DNA from: Cyclobacteriaceae bacterium
GTDB taxonomy: Bacteria > Bacteroidota > Bacteroidia > Cytophagales > Cyclobacteriaceae
DNA length: 59,753 nucleotides
Assembly: GCA_029858965.1 (NCBI GenBank)
Contig: JAOUDZ010000022.1
Location: forward strand, 1-59,753
Direction of reading: 5' to 3'
Made by a program: the position numbers and the translations under genes. Positions 7,785-15,442 of the stretch are shown one piece after another. The notes beneath the pieces were generated by a model, which was given only the letters and a program-made list of their open reading frames with translations, was not told the origin of the DNA and searched no databases. The stretch's first letter is position 1. The number at the start of each line of letters is the position of its first letter.

Positions 7785-9989
7785 ATGATCAAACTTCTGC
7801 TCGGCCTTATTCTTTTCCTTCCCCTTGGGTTAAGCGCACAGTTCACGTATGTGCTTGATCAAAGCATTCCTGTTGGGGATATTAATAAAAATGAATTGCG
7901 CATGCCATGGGCGGGCGGGCTCAATGCTGCGCACTATAATACAATGGACCTAAATGCCGATGGCAAAGATGATTTGGTTCTCTTCGATCGTACTGCAGGC
8001 AAAATTCTAACTTTTCTTAATCAGGAAAACCAATACGAATATGCACCTGCATTTGAATCCTTTTTTCCGGAAGGGATTACCAACTGGTTGCTCTTGCGCG
8101 ATTTCAATTGCGATGGCAAAAAGGATATTTTCACAGGTGACATTCTGGGTATAAAAGTGTATGCCAACGAAACCGGGCCGGGAGAAAATCTTTCCTGGAA
8201 ACAATTCCTTTTTTACAGTGGATTCGGGGGCGAAAAGAGCCCTGTTTTGCTCACCACTGGATTTTCCGGAAAAATCAATCTGCAACTTCAATTTGATGAT
8301 CTTCCTTCCATCATCGATGCAGATGGGGACGGTGACTTGGACATCTTTAATGTTCGCTTCGCCGGGAATGGAACAGTTGAATATCATCAAAATTTCAGCA
8401 TGGAACGGTATGGAACGTGCGACTCCCTTGATTTTGAGCGCCAAACCCAAAAATGGGGTGATTTTACCGAATGCGAATGTGGTGAATTCGCCTTTAATGG
8501 CTCGGATTGCCCGCCAGATACCGGAGGACGTACGCAGCATGCCGGCGGCAAAAGCCTGTTGGCTATCGATGTTGACGGAGATGCCAGACTGGATCTTTTG
8601 TTCTCAGAGGCGAGCTGCTCAAATCTCTACCTACTCAGGAATGAAGGCACACTCATCGATCCCAAAATCAATACTTCCTCAAACTACCCGCCAAATAATC
8701 CAGTCGACTTCGCCATTTTTCCAGCTGCATTTTATGAAGACCTGGATTTTGATGGGACTAAGGATTTGATTGCCATACCCAACATCTTTTCAAATACACT
8801 ACTTACGAGCAAGCTGGAGCAATCCAATTGGTTTTATACCAATGGAGGGTCAAACGCAGGCCCTGCCCTAACTTTTTCTAAACCTAATTTCCTCCAGGAA
8901 AACATGATCGATTTGGGAGACAATTCGGTCCCAGCCTTCAATGATTACGATGCGGACGGAGACTACGATCTGTTCATAAGTCAGCGCACTTACGAAAATT
9001 CTTCCGCAAGAATTGTACTGTACGAGAACACGGGTACCGCATCATCTCCCGAATTCACGTTGATCGACAATGATATGTGGGAATTCTCCCAGACCTCTTT
9101 TTACAATCTTAAAATTCAATTTGCAGACATCAATAGTGATTCCAGGATTGATCTGGTCTTCACTGCCACGAGTTTTGAGACCGGTAAAACCAATCTCTAT
9201 TATTTGGCCAACAAAGGAAACTCCCAGCTGGATTTCACAAACCAATCCGTACAATCCGCGAATTTCAGCATTAGCGCTTCTGAAAACATTTTGGTTACTG
9301 ATGTCAACAAAGACGGACTCCCCGACTTACTTGTAGGAAAAACAAATGGCTCACTTGCGTACTGGAAAAATAATGGCCCTGCCGGAATCCTGAATTTTTC
9401 ACTGGAAAACGAGAGTTTTTTAGAATTGCGTGCGACCGTCTTGCGCCAAAATATAGCGTGTACTGTATCAGACCTTGATGCAGATGGGAAGGCTGACCTG
9501 GTTTACGGGGATCAAAGCGGCCACCTGAGCATCATTAGCAATTTTCGCGATGCAGTAGACGCAACCGGGGCAATAACTGATATTACATTTAACGCTTTGT
9601 TGGGCAGCTATGAATCCCGGAACTTAGGCGGCCCTGTTTGGCCCACCGCAGTCAACTTGTTCAACGCAGCACAACCTGCAATCGTGATAGGCAACGTATT
9701 GGGGGGAATCTCAATCCTGCGCAATGATGAGGGTGAATCGTTACCCAAAATGCCAGTAATCGACGTTTATCCCAATCCATCATCAAAAGATGGTTTTTTG
9801 AATATTAAAATTGATCGCCCTGCCTATTTCCAGGTTTTTTCAGTACTTGGAAAGCAATTAACGGAACCTGAATACCTCGCGGCAAATGAAGAGTACACAA
9901 ACAAAGTCCCAACACTTTCTGCAGGGGTGTATTTCCTTCGCTTTACTACAAATGCCAAGTCATTCGTAAAACGGATTGTCATTTATTAA
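7785..9989 (+). CDS. Secreted FG-GAP/VCBS repeat protein with T9SS C-terminal sorting domain
   Basis: This 734-residue protein starts at the ATG at 7785, which gives a clean signal peptide (IKLLLGLILFLPLGLSAQ). The frame stays open further upstream, but that stretch looks non-coding. The body contains about nine calcium-binding-type repeats of the DxDxDGxxDL kind (for example DLNADGKDDLVL, DADGDGDLDIF, DYDADGDYDLF, DLDADGKADLVYG), as in FG-GAP/VCBS beta-propellers. The last ~75 residues (VYPNPSSKDG through GVYFLRF to KRIVIY) form a type A sorting domain for the type IX secretion system. The protein is therefore probably exported and attached to or released from the cell surface. A binding or adhesion role is inferred; no enzymatic motif is seen. 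Confidence 0.88.
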   Translation: MIKLLLGLILFLPLGLSAQFTYVLDQSIPVGDINKNELRMPWAGGLNAAHYNTMDLNADGKDDLVLFDRTAGKILTFLNQENQYEYAPAFESFFPEGITNWLLLRDFNCDGKKDIFTGDILGIKVYANETGPGENLSWKQFLFYSGFGGEKSPVLLTTGFSGKINLQLQFDDLPSIIDADGDGDLDIFNVRFAGNGTVEYHQNFSMERYGTCDSLDFERQTQKWGDFTECECGEFAFNGSDCPPDTGGRTQHAGGKSLLAIDVDGDARLDLLFSEASCSNLYLLRNEGTLIDPKINTSSNYPPNNPVDFAIFPAAFYEDLDFDGTKDLIAIPNIFSNTLLTSKLEQSNWFYTNGGSNAGPALTFSKPNFLQENMIDLGDNSVPAFNDYDADGDYDLFISQRTYENSSARIVLYENTGTASSPEFTLIDNDMWEFSQTSFYNLKIQFADINSDSRIDLVFTATSFETGKTNLYYLANKGNSQLDFTNQSVQSANFSISASENILVTDVNKDGLPDLLVGKTNGSLAYWKNNGPAGILNFSLENESFLELRATVLRQNIACTVSDLDADGKADLVYGDQSGHLSIISNFRDAVDATGAITDITFNALLGSYESRNLGGPVWPTAVNLFNAAQPAIVIGNVLGGISILRNDEGESLPKMPVIDVYPNPSSKDGFLNIKIDRPAYFQVFSVLGKQLTEPEYLAANEEYTNKVPTLSAGVYFLRFTTNAKSFVKRIVIY

Positions 9990-10076
9990 ACCATTCGTTC
10001 ATATTTGCACCAAAATCACAGGATCCAATATTAACAGCCGGAAGCGAAAAACCGACTAAATGCAAAAAAGATCAGC

Positions 10077-10724
10077 ATGAAAGAGGCCTTCATTTTCGAT
10101 ATGGACGGAGTATTGGTGGACAGTAATCCAACACACAAAATTGCATTACAGCAATTTTGTAAACAGCACGGATACACCCTTACTGAACAACAGCTTCGCG
10201 AGAAAATTTACGGTCGTACAAATCGTGACTGGTTGTTGAATTTGTTCGGTGATCTGAGCGACGAAACTATTCGCCACTATGCCGATGAAAAAGAATCCCT
10301 TTTTCGGGCTCTTTATCATGATATCAAGCCCGTTGAAGGGCTCATTTCCTTTTTGGAAAAGATCAAGACGCAGGGGATTCCCTGCTGCATAGCTACGTCT
10401 GCGCCACGGGCTAATGTTGATTTTACCTTGCTGCATACCGGTATTGGAGGATACTTTTCCGTAATCCTGGACGATTCTTTCGTAAGCCAGGGAAAGCCTG
10501 ACCCCGAGATTTACCTGAAATCTGCCGCGGCATTGGGACGCGAGCCTGCGCAATGTGTGGTAATTGAAGACTCACTTTCCGGCGTGGAGGCTGCCAGGCG
10601 CGCAGGGTGCAAGGTAGTAGGAATAACCACTACCCATACTGCCGTTGAGCTTGCTGAGGCAGACCTAATCATTACCAATTTTGAAGGCTTAGTGCCGGAA
10701 TTGTTGCTTTCCAAGCTTTTTTAG
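10077..10724 (+). CDS. HAD superfamily phosphatase/phosphomutase-like protein
   Basis: This 215-residue cytoplasmic HAD hydrolase of the beta-phosphoglucomutase-like group has motif I FDMDGVLVDS (Asp8 nucleophile, Asp10 acid/base), motif II around CIATSAPRAN, a lysine in GKPDPEIYLKSA, and motif IV VIEDSLSGVEAARRAG. The cap after motif I is alpha-helical, typical of subfamily IA. Substrates in this group are small phosphorylated sugars or nucleotides and cannot be assigned from sequence. The gene is 87 bp after the FG-GAP gene and 102 bp before rpmB and is probably transcribed alone. Confidence 0.88.
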   Translation: MKEAFIFDMDGVLVDSNPTHKIALQQFCKQHGYTLTEQQLREKIYGRTNRDWLLNLFGDLSDETIRHYADEKESLFRALYHDIKPVEGLISFLEKIKTQGIPCCIATSAPRANVDFTLLHTGIGGYFSVILDDSFVSQGKPDPEIYLKSAAALGREPAQCVVIEDSLSGVEAARRAGCKVVGITTTHTAVELAEADLIITNFEGLVPELLLSKLF

Positions 10725-10826
10725 CGGCAGGAGGCGATTATTTACAGATTGCATTGGAATATTAAGGTCGTTTTAGCGATATTTGCAATCCCTTTTTAAG
10801 AGGGTACTATAAAAAACTAAGCTGAT

Positions 10827-11066
10827 ATGGCACGAGTTTGTCAAATTACCGGAAAAAGACCCAGGGTAGGTAACACCGTCTCTCGGGCGAATAATAAGAT
10901 CAAGAGAAGATTTCTGCCAAACCTGCAAAAAAAGCGTTTCTATCTTCCTGAAGAGGATAAGTGGGTGACATTAAAGCTTACGGCGAAAGCGATAAAGACC
11001 ATTTCAAAATATGGTATTACTGCGGTGATGAAAGAAGCCAAGGCGAAAGGACACCTGGTGTTGTAA
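10827..11066 (+). CDS. rpmB: 50S ribosomal protein L28
   Basis: This 79-residue basic protein starts [12 protein letters not shown] and contains [20 protein letters not shown], the bL28 signature. It is a component of the large ribosomal subunit. It is the first gene of a tight rpmB-rpmG-DUF4295 operon (16 bp and 3 bp gaps). Upstream, GATATTTG at about 10778-10785 is a one-mismatch version of the -7 element and may be the promoter. Confidence 0.97.
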   Translation: MARVCQITGKRPRVGNTVSRANNKIKRRFLPNLQKKRFYLPEEDKWVTLKLTAKAIKTISKYGITAVMKEAKAKGHLVL

Positions 11067-11082
11067 TAAAAAATAAAGAATC

Positions 11083-11265
11083 ATGGCAAAAAAAGGTAAC
11101 AGAATACAGGTGATACTAGAGTGCACTGAGCACAAAACGACGGGCATGCCGGGCATGAGCCGCCACATCACAACTAAAAACCGCAAGAACACAACGGAGC
11201 GCTTGGAGTTGAAAAAATACAACCCGGTATTGAAAAAGTATACTGTCCACAAAGAAATTAAATAA
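11083..11265 (+). CDS. rpmG: 50S ribosomal protein L33
   Basis: This 60-residue bL33 starts [18 protein letters not shown] and contains [12 protein letters not shown] and LELKKYNP. Only one cysteine is present (Cys14), so the two-CxxC zinc ribbon of C+ paralogues is absent and this is a zinc-independent form. It is second in the rpmB-rpmG-DUF4295 operon. Confidence 0.97.
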   Translation: MAKKGNRIQVILECTEHKTTGMPGMSRHITTKNRKNTTERLELKKYNPVLKKYTVHKEIK

Positions 11266-11268
11266 CAC

Positions 11269-11424
11269 ATGGCAAAGAAAGTAGTTGCATCCCTGAAGAA
11301 AACCGACGGTAAGAGTTTTGCGAAAGTAATCCGTGCAGTAAAGTCTGAAAAGACTGGTGCTTATACCTTCAAAGAAGAAATTGTTCCTGCTGAATTGGTA
11401 AAAGAAATCCTTGCCAAGAAGTAA
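11269..11424 (+). CDS. DUF4295 small ribosome-associated protein (Bacteroidota-specific)
   Basis: This short gene (51 residues) starts with ATG 3 bp after rpmG. The product begins MAKKVVASLKKTDGKSFAKV and ends EIVPAELVKEILAKK; it is lysine-rich like a ribosomal protein. The sequence and position fit DUF4295, found after rpmG in Bacteroidota. From memory, this family was seen in a Bacteroidota ribosome structure and named bL38; I cannot verify that here. The strong terminator right after it closes the operon. Confidence 0.88.
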   Translation: MAKKVVASLKKTDGKSFAKVIRAVKSEKTGAYTFKEEIVPAELVKEILAKK

Positions 11425-11447
11425 TAAATGTCTCATAAGATAAAGAG

Positions 11448-11470
11448 AAGTCCCTACGGGACTTTTTTTA
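11448..11470 (+). terminator. Rho-independent terminator of the rpmB-rpmG-DUF4295 operon
   Basis: A perfect 7-bp stem (AAGTCCC at 11448-11454, GGGACTT at 11458-11464) with a 3-nt loop is followed by a T-rich tail. It sits 23 bp after the DUF4295 stop and 22 bp before ftsY, so ftsY probably has its own promoter or relies on read-through. Confidence 0.8.
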
Positions 11471-11492
11471 TTTAAAATCTACACCTCCCGGC

Positions 11493-12452
11493 ATGTCTAT
11501 GTTCAGCAATATGTTTTCCGCAGACAAAAAGGAGTCACTTGACAAGGGGCTCGAAAAAACCAATGTAAGCTTCTTCGGAAAACTTGGTAAAGCACTTGTC
11601 GGAAAATCTTCCGTTGACGATGAGGTGCTGGATAATTTGGAGGAGGTTCTTATTTCTTCAGATGTTGGCGTAAACACCACCTTGGCTATTATTAAGCGAA
11701 TTCAACAGCGGGTTGCGCGTGATAAGTATTTAGGTGCGTCGGAGCTGAACTTGATATTGAAGGAAGAGATTGCCGCTTTACTCTCAGAAAGCAATGCCGG
11801 CGGCGCAGCTGATTTTGAAATTCCGGCAGATAAAAATCCGTATGTCATTTTGGTGGTTGGTGTAAATGGTGTTGGCAAAACAACTACCATAGGCAAACTC
11901 GCGGCCCAGTATAAAAAATTGGGTAAATCAGTCTTGCTTGGTGCTGCTGACACTTTTCGCGCTGCTGCTGTTGAGCAACTCATACTGTGGGGGGAGCGCG
12001 TTGGTGTTCCCGTAGTAGCAAAAGGTATGCATACGGATCCATCAGCGGTTGCTTTTGAAGCCGTCCGGGAAGGGCTTGATCAAAAAGCTGATGTGATTAT
12101 TATCGATACAGCAGGACGACTTCATACCAAGATAAATCTGATGGCAGAACTCACTAAAATAAAACGGGTAATGCAAAAAGTTATTCCGGATGCCCCACAC
12201 GAGGTGTTACTTGTGCTTGATGGTAGCACTGGGCAAAACGCTGTAATACAGGCAAGAGAATTTACCAAAGCAACGGATGTTACGGCATTAGCGATTACAA
12301 AACTTGACGGTACCGCAAAAGGTGGAGTGGTAATCGGAATATCGGATGAATTCAAAATCCCCGTAAAGTATATTGGTGTTGGTGAGAAAATCGATGATCT
12401 TCAGGTCTTCAACAAGACTGCTTTTGTAGACTCATTTTTTAGGCAAAGCTGA
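11493..12452 (+). CDS. ftsY: Signal recognition particle receptor FtsY
   Basis: FtsY is the membrane-associated GTPase that docks SRP-ribosome complexes at the SecYEG translocon. The 319-residue protein has a short N-terminal region without the long acidic A domain of E. coli, then the four-helix N domain (about 25-100) and the G domain: G1 GVNGVGKTT at 123-131, ADTFRAAAVEQL, DTAGRLHTK (about 206) and TKLDGTAKGG (about 268). A start at the second Met (residue 3) is possible. Its last 21 bp overlap the convergent DUF6048 gene. Confidence 0.96.
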   Translation: MSMFSNMFSADKKESLDKGLEKTNVSFFGKLGKALVGKSSVDDEVLDNLEEVLISSDVGVNTTLAIIKRIQQRVARDKYLGASELNLILKEEIAALLSESNAGGAADFEIPADKNPYVILVVGVNGVGKTTTIGKLAAQYKKLGKSVLLGAADTFRAAAVEQLILWGERVGVPVVAKGMHTDPSAVAFEAVREGLDQKADVIIIDTAGRLHTKINLMAELTKIKRVMQKVIPDAPHEVLLVLDGSTGQNAVIQAREFTKATDVTALAITKLDGTAKGGVVIGISDEFKIPVKYIGVGEKIDDLQVFNKTAFVDSFFRQS

Positions 12453-13115
12453 GTTTGATTTTCGGACCGGCAACCTTATAAAAATCTGATAATTAAACCA
12501 CCAATATGATGATTCATCTGCACGTCCATATCCGGGAACGTCATGTGGCAGCATATCAGGTGTTTTGCTTGTACTGAGTCCAAATTTCAACCGCGCCGTG
12601 TAACCAAGCCAAATCATTTTCCACATCCTTACGCGTAGGCCGGTAGTGAGTTCAAGCCAATGTGCTTTAACGTTAACGTTGCTATAATTGCCACTAAGTG
12701 GCCCCCATATGGGGTCATACTTGATAACTGACAAGTCCTCGCTGAAAGTGGATGCACCATAGCGAAATCCAAAAAAGAACATATTTCGATCGGGATCATT
12801 CTTAAGGAAATTAACATCAACCCCCAGTCTCCAGTATCTACCGCTGTTCGCATAGGTGCTGCTATCGGAAATGTAAGATCTTGCCCAATACCCATAATCC
12901 ATTGCGAGATAATACCGATAAAAATCAACGTCTCCATTCACCTCCCAGCCGTTGAAGGTCTTGTCATATGGACTTCTCACCAGCGAGATTAGATCAGTGC
13001 CGACGCGTACGCCGGTAGGCATGAAGCTGTGCTTCACTTTCACGGTATCAACATCCTGCGCCAGGGTAGCGAAAGAGATTTGTACCAGCATCGCTATGTT
13101 ATAAAAATATTTCAA
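12432..13115 (-). CDS. DUF6048 family probable outer-membrane protein
   Basis: This 227-residue protein probably uses a TTG start at 13115, since it gives a complete signal peptide (KYFYNIAMLVQISFATLAQ); the next ATG at 13091 would leave only half of it. The rest is rich in aromatic and alternating residues (RYYLAMDYGYWARSY, NMFFFGFRYGAS, YWWFNYQIFIRL), as in a small beta-barrel. It appears to be DUF6048, a Bacteroidota family of unknown function usually encoded beside DUF6452, as here. Its start overlaps the DUF6452 gene end by 17 bp, which suggests translational coupling. The function is unknown. Confidence 0.72.
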   Translation of the reverse strand: MKYFYNIAMLVQISFATLAQDVDTVKVKHSFMPTGVRVGTDLISLVRSPYDKTFNGWEVNGDVDFYRYYLAMDYGYWARSYISDSSTYANSGRYWRLGVDVNFLKNDPDRNMFFFGFRYGASTFSEDLSVIKYDPIWGPLSGNYSNVNVKAHWLELTTGLRVRMWKMIWLGYTARLKFGLSTSKTPDMLPHDVPGYGRADESSYWWFNYQIFIRLPVRKSNSALPKK

Positions 13116-13941
13116 GGTTGATTATGGCTGGGTCCTTTGTACTGGTCGAAACAGCGCCTGAGGAGGCTGTATTAATTATTTTGGTTGCAGTGGTGTCAAA
13201 GCTGGTAGAAGCAATTTTTATCTTCGAGAATGTTGTCACAGAATCACAATCCTTTATCGGCGAAGCACTCTTTACCCGGGAATACGATAGCCGGAGATTT
13301 TCAATTACTCCGCCTGCTAAAGTGAACTCAAAAGTAGTTGTGTTTGCCTGCTTGTTCAATGGCAGAAAGAAAGAAGACAGGCTATCACTATAATTGAGTT
13401 GCGTGCCAAAATCTGTCGTTACAAAACTAACCGCCAGGGCGCTGTCAGCCTTGGTTGTTCCTTTCTTAAATTTCACACCCGCCCGATCCGGGTTGGCACA
13501 CCTATACACGACAATATTTGCAGACGCCGGTTGGGTTGGCGTCTGGTTAAATATCCGTATTGAATCAAAACTGGACTGCAAGGGAAGAAAGAGCTTACCA
13601 AAAACATAGCGCTCCCCACAATCGGCAGAAACAAATTGAACCTGGGCCGAATAACCCAGGAATAGGGTATCAATACTACCGTTTTTCCATCTGAAGATGT
13701 ATGTCTGCTCCTTTGTATTTGGATTCAGGGGAAGCTTGAAGGAAGAGCCTATGGTATTCTGATAGAATATGCTGTCCGTACCCGACGTACGAACATCCAA
13801 CAAGGTATCAGGGTCGGCAGCAAAACCTAAAACGTTAAAGTTTACAATGATTTCGCTGTTGTCCAGTTGATAACAATCGGGGTCATTCAGGCATGAAACG
13901 GCTATAACGGCAAATAAAATGAACCAGATGCTTTTCTTCAT
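13099..13941 (-). CDS. DUF6452 family probable lipoprotein
   Basis: This 280-residue protein starts at the ATG at 13941; the hydrophobic N-terminus ends in a lipobox-like AVSC (Cys about 17), so a lipid-anchored envelope protein is likely. The following CLNDPDCYQLDNSEIIVNF and the beta-rich remainder resemble DUF6452, which pairs with DUF6048 in Bacteroidota. Two similar halves can be discerned (FKLPLNPNTKEQTYIFRW and FFLPLNKQANTTTFEFTL), suggesting an internal duplication. A -7 element at 13958-13965 fits this start, and a longer reading frame to 13986 would begin upstream of that promoter. The function is unknown. Confidence 0.72.
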   Translation of the reverse strand: MKKSIWFILFAVIAVSCLNDPDCYQLDNSEIIVNFNVLGFAADPDTLLDVRTSGTDSIFYQNTIGSSFKLPLNPNTKEQTYIFRWKNGSIDTLFLGYSAQVQFVSADCGERYVFGKLFLPLQSSFDSIRIFNQTPTQPASANIVVYRCANPDRAGVKFKKGTTKADSALAVSFVTTDFGTQLNYSDSLSSFFLPLNKQANTTTFEFTLAGGVIENLRLSYSRVKSASPIKDCDSVTTFSKIKIASTSFDTTATKIINTASSGAVSTSTKDPAIINLEIFL

Positions 13942-13957
13942 GTTTTTAGTTCGCCTG

Positions 13958-13965
13958 CAAAGATA
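13958..13965 (-). promoter_or_regulatory. Putative -7 promoter element for DUF6452-DUF6048
   Basis: The minus strand reads TATCTTTG, an exact TAnnTTTG match, 17 bp before the ATG at 13941. Confidence 0.5.
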
Positions 13966-14009
13966 AGTTAACGACCCAAAGCCCAAATTCCAAGCCTGTT
14001 AATTTTTGC

Positions 14010-14017
14010 TATTTTTG
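14010..14017 (+). promoter_or_regulatory. Putative -7 promoter element for rimO
   Basis: TATTTTTG is an exact TAnnTTTG match 25 bp before the TTG start at 14042. The alternative TTG at 14006 would lie upstream of it and would not be on the transcript. No clear -33 element is seen. Confidence 0.5.
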
Positions 14018-14041
14018 CGTTCCAAACGAAGGACGAAGATT

Positions 14042-15355
14042 TTGAAAACAAAAGGAAATAAGGAAACAAGGATAAACATTGTCACGCTGGGATGTTCTAA
14101 GAACCTGGTCGACTCTGAAGTCCTGCTGACTCAATTGCGAGGCAATGGAATTGATGCTGTGCACGAATCCAAAGAAGATAATGCGAGCGTTGTGGTCATT
14201 AACACATGCGGTTTTATTGATAATGCCAAACAGGAATCTATTGACACCATTCTTCGCTATGTTGACGCGAAACAGGAAGGGATTGTAGACAAAGTATACG
14301 TAACAGGATGCCTCTCTCAACGCTATAAAGACGATCTCGAAAAGGAAATTCCCGAGGTTGATGCCTGGTTTGGAACACGGGATCTTTCGCGCATGCTGAA
14401 AGTGCTCAAGGCTAACTATAAACATGAATTGATCGGTGAAAGAATATTGACCAATCCAAGTCATTACGCATACTTGAAAATTTCAGAAGGCTGCGACAGA
14501 CCTTGTTCATTCTGCGCTATCCCCCTCATGCGCGGTGGCCACATTTCGAGGCCGATGGAGGAGCTTGTGCTGGAGGCAAAAAACCTTGCGAGAAATGGTG
14601 TAAAGGAACTGCTACTCATTGCTCAGGACTCTACGTATTATGGCCTTGATCTATACAAAAAAAGAAATCTTGCTGAACTGCTTAAGAACCTTTCTGACGT
14701 TGAAGGTATTGAGTGGATCAGGTTGCATTATGCTTTCCCGACCGGATTTCCTACGGATGCACTTGAGGTCATGGCCGAGCGAAATAACATATGCAAATAC
14801 ATTGATATTCCACTTCAGCATGGCTCAAACCGGATGCTGAAAATCATGCGCCGCGGCACAACACGTGAAAAAACAGAACAACTGCTTCAAATGCTCCGCG
14901 ATAAAGTCCCGGGCATTGCCATTCGTACAACAATGATTGCCGGCCATCCAGGAGAGACGGAACAAGATTTCGAAGAACTTATGGACTTTGTAGAAAAATC
15001 ACGCTTTGACAGAATGGGTGTGTTTGCTTATTCTCATGAGGAAAACACACATGCTTACAGTATGCATGATGATGTTTCCGCCGACACCAAACAAAAACGC
15101 CTCGAAGATATTATGGAACTTCAGCAGGGCATTTCCCTGGACCACAATATGCAAAAAATCGGCAAAACGTTTAAGGTACTAGTTGACAAGAAAGAAGGAG
15201 GCAATTTTATTGGCAGAACAGAATCGGATTCTCCTGAGGTAGACAATGAAGTTATTATCGAAAGCCCTGGGAACTATCTGCGTATTGGCGATTTCGTAAC
15301 GGTGAAAGTAAATGCTGCTTCAGAGTTTGATTTGACCGGAGAAGCAATACCATAG
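14042..15355 (+). CDS. rimO: Ribosomal protein S12 methylthiotransferase RimO
   Basis: RimO is a radical-SAM enzyme that adds a methylthio group to the conserved aspartate of ribosomal protein S12. With the TTG start at 14042 the protein is 437 residues. Visible features are the N-terminal UPF0004 domain with three cluster cysteines (LGCSKN Cys18, NTCGF Cys56, TGCLSQ Cys90), the radical-SAM motif GCDRPCSFC (Cys151, 155, 158), RIRLHY-like and DIPLQHGSNRMLK segments, and a C-terminal TRAM domain. The S12-type rather than MiaB assignment rests on these patterns, including VTLGCSKNLVDSE. It is divergent from DUF6452. Confidence 0.95.
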   Translation: MKTKGNKETRINIVTLGCSKNLVDSEVLLTQLRGNGIDAVHESKEDNASVVVINTCGFIDNAKQESIDTILRYVDAKQEGIVDKVYVTGCLSQRYKDDLEKEIPEVDAWFGTRDLSRMLKVLKANYKHELIGERILTNPSHYAYLKISEGCDRPCSFCAIPLMRGGHISRPMEELVLEAKNLARNGVKELLLIAQDSTYYGLDLYKKRNLAELLKNLSDVEGIEWIRLHYAFPTGFPTDALEVMAERNNICKYIDIPLQHGSNRMLKIMRRGTTREKTEQLLQMLRDKVPGIAIRTTMIAGHPGETEQDFEELMDFVEKSRFDRMGVFAYSHEENTHAYSMHDDVSADTKQKRLEDIMELQQGISLDHNMQKIGKTFKVLVDKKEGGNFIGRTESDSPEVDNEVIIESPGNYLRIGDFVTVKVNAASEFDLTGEAIP

Positions 15356-15442
15356 CCTCAATATAAATTCTCAATTCTAATCTATAAATTAACGTTATTC
15401 GGGTAATGGTTTTCATAAGTCCAACCAACTATTGTTGTTCCC

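Noticed and set aside
7649-7846. N-terminal extension of murF
   Set aside because: No MurF similarity, and a -7 element lies within it.
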